A DNA stretch of 64,000 nucleotides from Euglena gracilis (Eukaryota > Euglenida > Euglenophyceae > Euglenales), in NCBI GenBank assembly GCA_039621445.1, contig CP154956.1, positions 16,931,562-16,995,561 of the forward strand, read 5' to 3'. The notes beneath the pieces were generated by a model. It worked only from the letters and a program-made list of their open reading frames with translations, searched no databases and was not told the origin of the DNA. Position numbers and translations under genes: made by a program. Shown here piece by piece: positions 20,733-31,309 of this stretch (its first letter is position 1; each line of letters begins with the position of its first letter).

Positions 20733-22040
20733 ATGGCAGGACCCAGACGAATACCAATTGAAAAGTCGATCATCAAAATTCAACTTGGACTTCAATGGGC
20801 AATGCAGTGGAAAAGAAATTTGAATGCTATGGCCGCGGACGTCCTGGAGCAGTGGCCGCAGCAGCCAGAGATCTCGGTGATGCGGTCGACACGTGGAAAA
20901 CCGTGGCGTTCTTCCCCCCAGACCCCACCCCAGAAATTTCCCAGCACACCCCCCCCCCCAATGACGGCCACGGTCCTTGGACCACTGTGGCCAGAAGGCC
21001 CAAAAAACAGAAGTCAGCCTCAGCCCTTGGTGGGCAAAGGATGGGCCATGGATGCCCAAAATGCCTCCCAAAGAGACAACACATCTGGGGCATCACCCCC
21101 AAAGGCGCCCAGTCGCCTGTACACAATTTGGCCAGAAGATGGGAGATGGAATCAAGGGCACGAAGGCCACCACTACAGGGACCATGGGGGGCCAATTTTA
21201 CAAGCAAAACCCCTCAAGGAGGGGTAGAATAGGTCTGTCAAAATTCAATTTACACAACAGCCCCTGTCACGGGGAAAAGGGGTGGCCGCAGCAGCACCCC
21301 CGGATTTACATTGTGGTTACAGAGGCCAAGAAGAATTCAAGGCCTGAAAGACCACGGATGGATTATGTAAAAAAATTATACATGGAGACCTTGGATGCCA
21401 GGAGGGTGGACCCACAGTGGCCACCATGAAGCTAAGGAGTATCACGCTGGAGAAATCCCCCGAGGGACCCACAGAGGCCCTCTGCCAAAAAAGGGGGCAA
21501 AAGAGACCCACAGTTGACCTTTTCAATGACCCAGCCCTAGGAGGAAAAGGGACCCACAGTGCCCTTTAAAGTACCCTGCCCCCAGAGGAAAAGTGACCCA
21601 AGTGGCCCTTTTCGAGGGAGGGGCAAGAACCCCTACAACAATTGTTTCTCAGTTCCGGATCAATCAATCAAGGGGGGGGCACCCACAGAGGCCCCACAAT
21701 GGTATGCCAACCAACCAACATCAACATGGAGAAGACCTGATAGGCAAAGCAGGTGCTTTAAGCCCTATGGTATGTCTTCCAACAACATGCTCCTTCAGAG
21801 AGGTGAGCAGAGAAGGAGAGAGTGCATACACATCCCCCCAGAAAAAAATTCTTTTTCCAAGAGCCCAAGCCCTAGGGGACCCAGGAGTGCAGTGTCCAAC
21901 ACCCCCAAAAATTATCTCGTCCAGGAAGGAAATTCCATGGACGAAAAATGGGAGAAACCCTTCTCCATCAAAGGTACAAAAAAATCCTGAAATGGTGGAC
22001 AAAAAATCCCCCCCCCCAAGAACATGTCAACTCATCAGGG
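20733..22040 (+). pseudogene. gag-like region of DIRS-like copy E
   Basis: The first frame starts at 20733 with MAGPRRIPIEKS and contains LEQWPQQPEI, matching LEQQWPQQLENL in the copy at 38 kb, so it is the element's first protein. It is rich in Gly, Pro and His (GHEGHHYRDHGG), like the repetitive gag of the other copies. Around 21230 and again near 21600 the homologous reading moves to other frames (to NSFSKSPSPRGPRSAVSNTP). No zinc knuckle is visible. The role is presumed nucleic-acid packaging by analogy with gag of other retroelements. Confidence 0.6.
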
Positions 22041-22255
22041 ATGGCATTCAACCCCCCTTGGTAAGCCCACTAAAATTGCCCACCCACCCACCCAAAAACC
22101 AGAGCAAATTTGAAACGAAACCAAGCAGATAAAACACTGCAAGAATACGAAAAATCTGGTTCCGTAAAGACGGTGAGGGACTCAACCACCCAGCACCTGA
22201 TCCCCTGGTTTTTGATTTCAATACCAGAGGGGGGGCATACAAAATGCAGATTAAT
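22040..22255 (+). pseudogene. RT N-terminus of DIRS-like copy E
   Basis: Reads KNQSKFETKPSR then NTARIRKIWF and LVFDFNTRGG in shifting frames, parallel to the pre-core RT segment of copy A (24950-24750). It ends at the equivalent of KCRLISDCREL, where the internal deletion begins. Confidence 0.65.
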
Positions 22256-22309
22256 AAGCGACTCTGTTTATACAGATCATCTGATTTGACACAGGTTTGA
22301 AATTTGTCT

Positions 22310-23060
22310 TACGCCCTTCAAACGCCCAGGGCATTCTCCAAACCACCTTTGCACCAAGTCTTTGATAATGGGCTATAAAAGCCTCCAACCCCTTCCACTG
22401 ACCAATTTCACACATTTCTTGGGCAGAAAGGACCAATTTTTTTTAAGCAAACCAACTCCTGCCCCTCTGGTGGAGTAGGGTCCCCAAACCTGTGGGGGAG
22501 TACCCTCTGTTTGGTGAAAATTCTTGGTGATAGAAGCAGTGGTACCTGCTTTAATGGATTTATGGGGGTGTTTTAACGTAATTAAAAGGAACCCCTGTTT
22601 TTACAAAGACACGTGTTGCTCCCACATAAGACATCATCAATGAAAGGGGATAATTTTTTTTGGGATTTGGAAACTGGACAAATCTCTCTGTAAATTTTTG
22701 ACCTTTACGTTTAATTTTGATGTAGGGTGCCCCCTCCAACACACTGGCCGTTCATTGGACCTGTCTCAAATCAGATGATCTGTATAAATAGAGTGTACGT
22801 GAACAGAAAAAGAGTTGTGTACGCAGGGTACACATATCAGAGGGCACGGCGGACTGTGCCAGGCCCAGGAGGATTGGGAGGGGATCCCAGAATGCACTAT
22901 ATTTCTCCAAATTCTAGTTACAAGGCCTTTATAAGGTGCTATCATGGCATGGAACCTCAGACCTCCAAAGCCAGGGATCAAAAGCATAGCACTGTATAAA
23001 TTTCGTGCTTGGGCCTTTGAAAATTGAAACAGTTGAATTAAAGCGTCAACGACTTGGTCA
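22310..23060 (-). pseudogene. Tyrosine recombinase of DIRS-like copy A
   Basis: MLLIPGFGGLRFHAM carries the box I Arg. Further on, STRGAGVGLLKK has the box II Arg, but the preceding His is Tyr (YSTR) and a frame change follows. IGQWKGLEAFIAHYQRLGAK has the Trp and the nucleophilic Tyr. Catalysis would need the R, H, R, H/W and Y set, so this copy is inactive even apart from its frameshifts. Confidence 0.75.
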
Positions 23061-23137
23061 GTGGTGGCTCCAGGGGGGTGGTACCTCCATTTTGTCCAAA
23101 ATCACCAAAAAATGGGTAAAAGCGTTTTGAAAACACT

Positions 23138-24078
23138 TTAAACTGGGGTTTCTGCCCAGGAAATCGTTAATTGTTTTATTTTGTGTCCGTTTCCCTTCCA
23201 GAATTTTCCTGAGCAAATCATGCAATGCAGGGGCCACCTGGGGGATGGCATTTTTCCCCCCTGCAATTGGTGAACATACCCCTGTAAGGGGTTTTCAGAC
23301 AGGGGGTTCCTGGTACTTTCATTATTATTAACTGGGCCACCATGTGGCTGAATCCCAGTAGGTGTGAACATCAAAACTTTGGCCTGTTGAAAACTTTTTA
23401 GTTTGGTGAGAAATTTTTGAATTGCAGACCAGGGGGGGTTTGCATAAAGATCCCCCGTGTTGTCCAGTGGACATTGCAATGCACCCACTTTTTGTTGCCT
23501 GGTGAGGCAAAAAGCTCTTTTTCATTCAGGGTTATGTAATGTCTTAACTGCTGCCTCAGCCATTGAAAGAGTTTTGGGTCCAGTGAATAATCCCCCTTGT
23601 CCATTCCCTACCTGCTTATGGGGTCTGCTAGGCATTCCTTTGAAGGACCCACTTTACTTGCAGGTTTATATTGTGTTCCATGCACCATTTGAAAAAATTC
23701 TAAGCATGGAATTGAAGATGTCTTTTCAGCCCCCCTCCCCTTGTTCAGTAATAGTAAATTACGTGATTGTCTACTGACAGGGACACGGTTTCTCCTGGTT
23801 GGCTGAGGCTTTGTACTTTGCTTATTGCTGCACTTAATTCTTTGAAATTTATGTACAAAATTGAGTTTTCCAGAATTCTTGCACAATTTTGCTTGTTCGA
23901 ACGTCAACCCCCCCCCCCAGCATGGGTACTGCTGTCTGTGTGCAACTCCCTGGTTGCAATTTGGGCGAAGAGTCTGCCCCCCAAGAGTCCAGTAAAAAAA
24001 AAATCCTCTTAATTGGTCCTTCATTCTTTGGCATATGTGGTGTTTTGAGTCCCAAGGGGCTGTGTAATTTTCCACCAA
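23138..24078 (-). pseudogene. RNase H and connecting domain of DIRS-like copy A
   Basis: Order on the minus strand: remnants of the RNase H sheet (FVHKFQRIKCSNKQ, the frame-shifted equivalent of HINVKEL), NLLLLNKGRGAEKT, SKECLADPISR, then SLDPKLFQWLRQQLRHYITL and ELFASPGNKKWVHC. The last block corresponds to the DLFAS...segment that follows RNase H in DIRS elements. At least three frame changes. Confidence 0.7.
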
Positions 24079-24263
24079 AAAAATTGCCAGGGCATCCGTA
24101 AAGGCACTTAGAAAGGGCAGGGCCCTTAGGTTGCTTCTGATTTGGCCACAAAATAGCAGCCAACTGCCTTTTTGACATGTAATCTTTTTTCACCATTTTT
24201 TTGCAGCTCCTTTTTTACTGTTTTTTTTTCTTGGGGGTCACCTGTGGTTTTCCCTCTTTGAAG

Positions 24264-25115
24264 TTAAGTTGAAACCCAAGGCGACTTACGATTTGGGTGG
24301 GCTACAGGGAGGACGTTTTTCACATTGATTTGCAATCCTGAATTGATTAAATCCCTGACCACTGTGTTTAGGTGATTTTGTAAGATGTTTTGTGTTGGGG
24401 CTACCAGTAAAATGTCTTCCAGGTAAATAAATACCTGGATTCCCCTTTCCTCCACAGCTTTTCGAATGTCTTCATTACTGACACAAAAATTTGGGGCACC
24501 ACATTTAGGCCAAAACAGCCTGCCTGGAATTCCAGGTATGCCCCCCCACCTGATGTCTTAGAAATGCCTTAGGGCCTGGCTCACTGGGATGTGGAAGTAA
24601 GCATCCTTCAGGTCGATTTTTGCTGCCCAGTGGCCTTTTTCCAACACAGGAAAAATGTGCTGGATGTGATCCAGCTGGAAAGCTTTCACTTGGAGCCGTT
24701 GATTTAATTCCCTGCAATCGCTTATTAATCTGCATTTTGTCTCCCCCCCCTCTGGAATTGAAATCAAATACCAGGGGATTAGGTGCTTGGTGATTGAGTC
24801 CCTCACCCTCTTTACGGACCCAGATGTTTCGTAACCTTGCAGCGTTTCTTCTGCTTGCAGTAGGTTCAAATTTGCTCTGGTTTTTGGTTGGGTGGACAAT
24901 TTTGGTGGGCTTACCCAGGGGGGTTGAATGCCATCCCTGATGAGTTGACATGTTGTTGGGCTACATGTTTTGTCCGCAACTTTAGGCTTTTTCTGTAACC
25001 TTTGATGGAGAACGGCGTCTCCATGAAATGTATTTCCTGGATGAGATAATTTTTGGGGGGCTGGGCTGGGGGTTTTGGACGTTGCACCCCTAAGTCCCCT
25101 AGGTTGAAATACCAC
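24264..25115 (-). pseudogene. Reverse transcriptase of DIRS-like copy A
   Basis: Minus frames give LIRDGIQPPWVSPPKL, then SDCRELNQRLQVKAFQLDHI, KIDLKDAYFHIPVSQ (first catalytic Asp) and, after a frame change, VFIYLEDILLVAPTQN. The RT active-site box YLDD is YLED here, with the first Asp changed to Glu. Copies B and C keep YLDD. The F-H-I-P motif and the long spacing fit DIRS-type rather than LINE RT. Frameshifts make it inactive. Confidence 0.8.
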
Positions 25116-25266
25116 TAGGGGGGCTCTGTGGGTCGCCTCCTTGATTGAATGATTGGGAGTTTAGAAATAATTGTTTGAGGGGTTCCTGACCCTCCCTACT
25201 AAATGGCCACTGTGGGTTCCTTTTCCTCCTGGGGACGTGTCATTGAAAGGGCCACTTGGGGTCCCT

Positions 25267-25349
25267 TTTCCCACAGTGTGAAGGAGTGGCACTGGGTGCA
25301 CCGGTAGGCCGCTTCGCATGCCATGGCCTGGTTGCAGGCTCGACACAAA
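25267..25349 (-). CDS. Possible host exon with a ZZ-like zinc finger
   Basis: Minus strand: a tract ending in CACGACGGCAG (acceptor, ends at 25350) is followed by SLCRACNQAMACEAAYRCTQ and CHSFTL. The pattern C-x2-C...A-Y-R-C-x2-C-x-S-F-T-L resembles the first half of a ZZ or C1-like zinc finger (C-x2-C...Y-x-C-x2-C-x-D/S-F-x-L). It ends exactly where homology to the retroelement gag begins (GGGAAAAGGG at about 25266), so copy A may have inserted here or captured it. Not part of gag in copies C or E. Donor not determined. Confidence 0.4.
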
Positions 25350-25799
25350 CTGCCGTCGTGAAGTAGAGGGAGGATGCTCAGGGCGTGGTAAATGCGGTTT
25401 GTGCTGTGCGCTTCTAGTCCACCCCTCTACAACGTCATTCGTCGGTTTCGGTGAGGGGGGACGTCGGGCTGTTCACAGCACAAGCCACTGATTGCCTGAG
25501 TTCAGCAGCTCCCCCCTTGAGCACCTCCACAATTCACACGACTGTGCAACATCAGGAAGTCCTGGTGGATGGTCTGCTGCGTTTTTCAGCTCCCCCGCCC
25601 CTGGATCAAATTTTTGGGGAAACCTTGGCTAATCAAGTCGGTAGCCGTTGCCAGCCGTAAAGAATGGCGTTTTAAAACGTTTGTTTCCACCCCCCTCTTT
25701 TCTGTCAGGAGGGACACCTTCTTTGCAATCCTTCCTGAACCCAAACAAAGTCCTGGGTTTTTTCGTGGCAAAATAAAAATAAATTGGGGAAATACTTGT
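25350..25799. other. No gene recognised
   Basis: Between copies A and D. Minus frames are long but lack recognisable motifs. Confidence 0.4.
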
Positions 25800-25999
25800 G
25801 CCTAAAAAGGTATTTGACCAGATTTTCCCAGCCACGGTTCGGGACGTTAAAGGTGTCCAAAAACTTTTTTTGGACGTGCAACAACAACAACAACAAACAA
25901 AATACTGATCGTTGAAAACGAACAGTCCCCACACTGGTGATGCACAATCACACCTCCTTATAATTGTTGTCAAGCAAACTTGAATCAACAATGAAACAT

Positions 26000-27060
26000 C
26001 AGGCACACATGGAGAAGCATCAGCATGGGGAAAAGCCAAATCCAGAAGAGGTTGTATCTAGAGGTTGGTGTATTTTTAATTCTCGACACCACGTTAGAAA
26101 TGGTCACATCAAATTGTTGAAGTGAGCCAATCTTCTCCCCACTTTTAGGTTGCTGTAAGCCACCTGATTGTCGATGGTGATGTAAACTGTTTCCCAATGT
26201 TTTTGTCAAACTTTGAGTGGCTGAAATTGCAGCCATTAATTCCCTTATGTTTATGTGGAGGCCCTGCTATGACCCCGAAAACTATTTTAGTTTTGCACCT
26301 GAGGTGAGGTCCAAGGCCCCTCATCCTTGAGTTGAAGAGTCGGAGTAAATATTTCTTGCTATACCAGACACCAGCACTTGAGTATTTTAACTCTTCTGGC
26401 ACAGGGTGCACTTGATCCCAACCCACATGTCGGTACTTTTCTGAAAATTTTAAAAGTAGGTTGGTGAATGCCCTGAGGCAGGGCAGTGCTGTCAGAAAGC
26501 TTCTGACCTGCACCAAAATGGCAGCCACCTTCCTGTACGACATGAATTTTTGGGTTACGAACTTGCCCATTTCTTTTATGACTGCTTTCGATTTGTAAGA
26601 GGGGATTTGGAGCAGTCATTTTTCCAAGCCCCGAAAAAACACCAAATGTTCCACCTGCTGACTGGTGCTTGACTTTTGAAATTTATTGGCATCCCACTTT
26701 CTCTGAGGTCCTGCAGTAAAATTTCTGTGTGGTGGGTTGCCAGACTTTTTGACTTGGCTAGCAAGAGAGTGTTTTCTAGATAGACAAAAACAAGCCCCGT
26801 CCGTTGGAAAAACATCTTTTTCCTATTTTCATACAAATGTAAGGTTTTGTGGCTTGGGACAGCTCTAGATGAAAGTAGACATTTTTCAAGTCGACTTTTC
26901 TGGTCCACACTCCCTTTTCCAAACGAGGAGAAGTCCATTTTGAAGTGAGGATGGCTTAGGTGCAGGTTTTTTGTCCTGCAGTCCGTGAACAGTCTCGGTT
27001 TTTGTCTCCCCCCCTGGCTCTTCCTTCTTTATGACAAACCAAGGTAAAAGGAGGGATATC
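26000..27060 (-). pseudogene. RT and RNase H remnants of copy D
   Basis: Minus frames give PWFVIKKEEPGG, then the equivalent of the SDCR motif (LFTDCRTKNL), DLKNVYFHLELSQATK (first catalytic Asp) and VFVYLENTLLLAKSKS, where YLEN replaces the YLDD active site. After this come RKVAAILVQVRSFLTALPCL and ELMAAISATQSLTKTLGNSL (RNase H glutamate helix). Stops and frameshifts throughout. Confidence 0.7.
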
Positions 27061-27198
27061 AATTCTTACTGAATTTCCTTTTGCTTCCCCCACCTTGATC
27101 CCCCGTGAACTCCAGAGCCAGCCTGATTTAATTTGGGTTTTTTTTGGTTTTGGGAGGAATCAGCATCTGAGGGAACTGTGGTTCCAGACCCTCCCAAA

Positions 27199-28183
27199 TC
27201 AGTTTTTGAATAAACTTGGGGGGGGCATGCTTTTTCCAACACTGGTGACACATTCTGATCCTGTTAAAAGTACCGACCTCCTGCAAGGGGGTCTGGGACC
27301 ACTTTTCTGGACATGGCCGCTGTGGCCCTGATAAATGCCGTCGTGGCCCGCCCCTCTCTGGTCGTCGGTACCAGGCGTTTGGGAGGACAGGGGAGGGAGG
27401 AAACCTTCCCCTCTGCCTCCACATAGGGATCTGCATCTGGGCACCATGATCTTGGCTCCTCCCTTGAATGTGTGAGGTCGACCTTTTCCAAACACTTGTG
27501 TGCTTGAGCTTGCTGCACCATAAGTGGTGCCCTTGCCCCTCCATGGGCCATATCCAGAGAAGTGAGGACCTGTAAAGGAACCAAAGCACTGCCCACTGGG
27601 GGCAGATGACTTTCCTCCCATCATACGTACACGTTGTAGATTGCCTTCCATCCGCTGTGCCTTGACATCATCTTCGGTGAACTACACCTCCTTGTGGTTG
27701 CTGACAGCCAGATTGCCGATACCAGGTACTGTGTTCTCCTTCCTCTCGTTCTGGATCTTGTTGTATTTTCCCGCCAGATACTTCCATGCTTGCAGACTCG
27801 TTCTGGGGTCGGGGGGGCTTACCTTACTACTTACGAGACATTCAGAAGCGCTTGTGAGATTACACGGAGGAAGGCGTCGTTCCTCTTCTGCTGCTGCAGC
27901 AGGTTTTTCTCTGGGGCTCGCCTGGGAATTAGCGACAACTTCGCATGCTGATCGAGGAGGCGGCGGACTTCTACTTCTACCTTTCCTGGCCCTGTTACAC
28001 AGCTCCGCGAGCTCACAGGGAAGCTCCACCTCAGCCTCGTCCCAGTCAAACTTCAGATCCTCCTCTTCCGAGTCCACCACCATGACGGGTGACCCTGGCG
28101 CCGGTGGTGGAACCACCTCCACTGCAGTGGCTATGGCAAACGCCGCGTCTGCCAGGTCGCGGGCATCTCCATGGGTTGGAGGT
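27199..28183 (-). pseudogene. gag-like region of copy D
   Basis: A frame open from a TAA at 28186 down to 27682 reads DLADAAFAIATAVEVVPPPA, then an acidic block MVVDSEEEDLKFDWDEAEVE and a basic Arg/Ser/Pro block RARKGRSRSPPPP. Another frame from 27651 is Gly/Ser-rich (GKGTTYGAASSSTQVFGKGR). Acidic then basic low-complexity segments before RT suit a gag. It could also be a captured host sequence; no family recognised. Confidence 0.45.
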
Positions 28184-28686
28184 TAACGTTCAAGATCAAG
28201 GCGAGACTGAAGAGCCAAACGACCCGATAAGGGACAATGGTGGGCTTGACAAGGGCGACTCCTGACAGCTGGTACAATACACGGCTTGCCTTCCCAGTGC
28301 TCCAGTTCGTTCCCTGAAACCGTTGCACTGCCATCGGAACCGCCACGAAGTTCTCCTTGCTCAAAGATCGGAGTTGAAGAGCTTCTTTGACGTTGAACAT
28401 GAAGGATGACCAATGCTTCTCGAACTGCGCTCCTTCTGCCAATAACTTTTGCAACAACTGTGTGTTTGCTTTTCACAGAAATCTCCTTTGAAACCTTCAG
28501 GGCCATAAACACCAACGGCCAGCACGGAAAAGCAGTAAGGAAGCACCCGTGGCACGAAAAGCCAAGAAACAATGGCGGGTGCGAAGAAGACAGGTCCCAT
28601 CCTGTAGAAGTGCTGAGAAAGAGGGGTCAGAATCATCCAATGCCGGCGATCATGACTTCTTACCCCAGCGAACGAAGAGCAATCAA

Positions 28687-28772
28687 TCGTACTCCTTCGA
28701 AAAAAACTGACAAGGGAGGAAGGGACACCGAGGTCGAAGAACAAAGACCTCCGCACTTTTCCCTTGTGCGGC
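28687..28772 (+). repeat. Hybrid terminal module at the 3' end of copy B
   Basis: Starts like the 72-bp form-2 module (TCGTACTCC...GACACCGAGG...CAAAGACC) and at 28749 switches to the second half of form 1 (TCCGCACTTTTCCCTTGTGCGG). Copy B's recombinase 3' region starts directly after it. The only hybrid of the two forms in the window. Confidence 0.7.
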
Positions 28773-28789
28773 ATGATTTTTATATATAC

Positions 28790-29435
28790 TAAAATTCGGA
28801 TGTCCAGGGCATTTTACAGGGTACCTTGGGCACCAAGTCGTTGGTAATGGCCTCCATTCCCCTTCAATGGTAAATTTCACAAACTTCTTGGGAAGAAAGG
28901 CCCAATGTTTGAGTAAACCAACCCCTGCCATTCTGGCGGAGTGGGCACCCGCACCTGGGGGGCCACCGATGCTTGGCTAAAAACTGGCTAAAACTTTTGT
29001 GATAGTAGCAATTGTGTCTGCACTTAGAGCCACGAAGGAAGGTTTTTACTGAAATTAGAAGTGGCCCGCAGGGGCACTGGGGTATGGACACAACCCTTTC
29101 GCACTTGTGGAATTTCTGGCGTTTACGCCCATTCTTGACGTAGGGTGACCGGCCCGACACACTGGTGGTGCATTTGACCTGTGCCAGGTCTGAAGTGCTG
29201 TATAAACAGAGGATTCGTGAGCAAAAAAAGGTTGTGTACGCAATGTAGAAAATATCAGTGGGCATAGGCACCTTCGCCAGCCCCAGGAGAACTGGGAGGG
29301 GATCCGAAAATGCTCCATACTTCTCCAGATTTTGGTTCCAAAGCCTCTTTTAAGGGGCCAACAGGGTGTGGAATGGCAGCCCACCAAACCCAGAAAACTA
29401 AAGCGTTGCACTGTATGCATTAACGGCTTCGGCAT
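28790..29435 (-). pseudogene. Tyrosine recombinase of DIRS-like copy B
   Basis: HSARMAGVGLLKHWAF has the box II H-x-x-R pair. The box I counterpart reads FLGLVGCHSTPCWPL in a shifted frame, equivalent to GGLRFHTLLAPYK in copy C. The LSSQEVCEIYH segment precedes a stop at the position of the GQW motif. Inactive. Confidence 0.65.
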
Positions 29436-30099
29436 TGGAAAACTGTAATTTGTACTTGGACCTTGAAAACCTGGAACTTTGTATTAAAGTGCCACCACAA
29501 ACCACCAGGTCTGTGGCGGCTTCAGGGGGGGAGAACACCCGTTTTGTCGAAAATCACCCACAGAAGTGCAAAGGCACTCTGATAACGTTTTAAACTGAGG
29601 TTTATACCCAGTAAATCGTTAATGGATTGTACCTTAATTTCTTTCCCCTCCAGAATTTGACTGAGCAAATCATTCAAAACAGGGGCCACCTGAGGGGGGT
29701 GGCCTTTGTTCCCCCCCCCTGCAGTTGGTGAACATACACTTGTAGGGGGTGAAGTTCAGGAAAGGGTCCCTGGCACTTTCTATTTTATTAACCGGGGCCA
29801 CCATGTGGCTGAATCCTAAAGTGTGGAGACCGACAAAACTTTGGCCTGTGGAAATATATTCAGCCTGGGAAAATTTCTTTGAAAAATTGACCAGGGGGGT
29901 GCCTAAAGATCCCCCATGTTGTCCAATGGACATTGTGATGCATTTACTTCTGTGGCCTCCCATTGGGGCCACCTGGCAACAAAGTTGGGCAGGTTTTTGT
30001 TGCCTGGGCAGGCAAATAATCTGTTTTCAGCTTTTTGTTTGGAAACGCTGCCTTATCCATTGAAAAGTTGGGGGTCCACATAATAATCCCTCTTGTCCA

Positions 30100-30640
30100 T
30101 TTACCATCTGCTTTTGGGGTCTGCCAGGCAATCTTTTGAACACCCCGTTGAATTGGAGGTTTTACTTTTTTTTGCATGCACCATTTGAAAAAATGGTCGT
30201 AGGATTTTGTTCAGGGGGTCCTTTCTTCCCCCGCCTTTTGTCAGGTAATAGTTAATTTCCTGTTTGTCTATGGACAACAAAAAAACAGCTTCTCCAGGTT
30301 TTCTGAAACTTTTCACAGTGTTGATAGCTGCACTGAGCTCCTTTACATTTATGTGCAGAATGGAGTTTTTTCTCCAAACTTCCTGCACAATTTCTCCTGT
30401 GTGGATGTCCAGCCCCCCAAGGCACGGATGCTGCTGTCTGAGTGCAACTATCTGGTTGCATTTTGTGGAAGGGCGTGCCCCCCCAGGTGTACAGTGGAAT
30501 TTCTAATTCCCTTAATTGGTGCCTGTTTCCCTGAGATATGGGATGTTTTGAGTGGCAGGGCGCTGTGGACTTTGCTAGCAAAAATATTGCCAGGGCATCC
30601 GTAAAAGCCCTTAAAAAAGGGAAGGGCCATTAGGTTGCAT
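30100..30640 (-). pseudogene. RNase H of DIRS-like copy B
   Basis: Contains ILHINVKELSAAINTVKSF (Glu helix), FLLSIDKQEINYYLTKGGG (second Asp strand) and CSKDCLADPKSRW at the end. The first-Asp strand (KMQPDSCTQTAASVPWG, in a shifted frame) precedes it. Order and spacing match copy C. Confidence 0.75.
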
Positions 30641-30649
30641 CTTATTTTA

Positions 30650-31305
30650 CCAAAAATGGCAGCCAGATGCGTTTTTCATACGTAGTCTTTTTTCCCACTT
30701 TTTCCCAGTTCCTTCTTTATGGTTTCGACTTTCTGGGGGGGCCTAAAACTTTCCTTTCTGGAAGTATAGTTGAAAACCCAGATGGGTTACAACTTGTGTG
30801 GGCTGCAGGGTGGACATTTTGACGTTGATTTTGACCTCTGAATTGATTAAATCCTTGACGACTCTGTTTGGGTGATTTTGCAAAAAAAATTTGGGTGGGG
30901 GCCGGCAGTAAAATGTCGTCCAGGTAAATAAATACCTGGATGCCCGTTTTTCTCCACAGCTTTACGAATGCTTTCATCACTCACATGAAAATTTGGGACA
31001 TTACATTTAGCCCAAAGCACCCCGTTTCAAATTTCTATGTCTCCTCCCTCTGATGCCTTAAAACTGGCCTTGGGCCTTGACTTAATGGAATATGAAAAAA
31101 TGCATCCTTTAGGTCCGTCTTTGCTGCCCAGTGGCCGTTTTCCAGAACTGGAAAATTGCATTGGATACGTTCCATCTTGAAATGTTTTACTTGAAACTGC
31201 GGATTCATTTCTGTGCAGTCGCTGATCATTCTCCGCTTTGTTGTTCTCCCTTCTGGTTTCGAAATTCGAAACCAGAGGATTAAATGCTGGGTTTCTGAAT
31301 CCCAA
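30650..31305 (-). pseudogene. Reverse transcriptase of DIRS-like copy B
   Basis: Minus frames contain MISDCTEMNPQFQVKHFK, KTDLKDAFFHIPLSQGP and GIQVFIYLDDILLPAPTQ. Catalytic Asp positions (DLKDA and YLDD) are all kept, but they lie in different frames separated by at least two shifts. Confidence 0.8.
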
Positions 31306-31309
31306 ACTC

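Larger units (their letters stand above)
20513..22300 (+). mobile_element. DIRS-like retrotransposon copy E, 3'-truncated
   Basis: Begins with the 35-bp terminal repeat, form 1 (20513-20547), followed by the leader shared with the other copies (GGTTAGGAGTCCCTGCTTAG and on to 20690). It then has gag-like coding sequence and the start of RT. At about 22255 the RT sequence stops and about 45 bp of recombinase-coding sequence (CLYRSSDLTQV) follows, so most of RT, RNase H and recombinase is deleted. Minus-oriented copy A then begins, giving a tail-to-tail junction near 22300. Confidence 0.75.
22300..25266 (-). mobile_element. DIRS-like retrotransposon copy A, 5'-truncated
   Basis: Reading the minus strand from 25266: the end of gag, RT (25115-24264), RNase H (about 24050-23600), a connecting domain, and tyrosine recombinase (about 23060-22310). 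The gag part matches copy E from the CAAGTGGCCCTTT segment onward and stops abruptly at 25266 beside a possible host exon. No terminal repeat remains at either end. Confidence 0.8.
25800..28686 (-). mobile_element. DIRS-like retrotransposon copy D, a diverged lineage
   Basis: Minus-strand order: gag-like frames (28457-27200), RT (27060-26580), post-RT segment and RNase H (26570-26000). No recombinase part was found before 25800. Protein-level similarity to copies A-C is clear only at motifs, so this is a second lineage. The 5' limit abuts the terminal module of copy B at 28687. Confidence 0.65.

Noticed and set aside
23138-24078. Reading copies A-C as Ty3/gypsy elements with an integrase
   Set aside because: No protease, zinc-binding HHCC or DDE motifs are found after RNase H; instead recombinase boxes with GGLR, H-x-x-R, W and Y are present.
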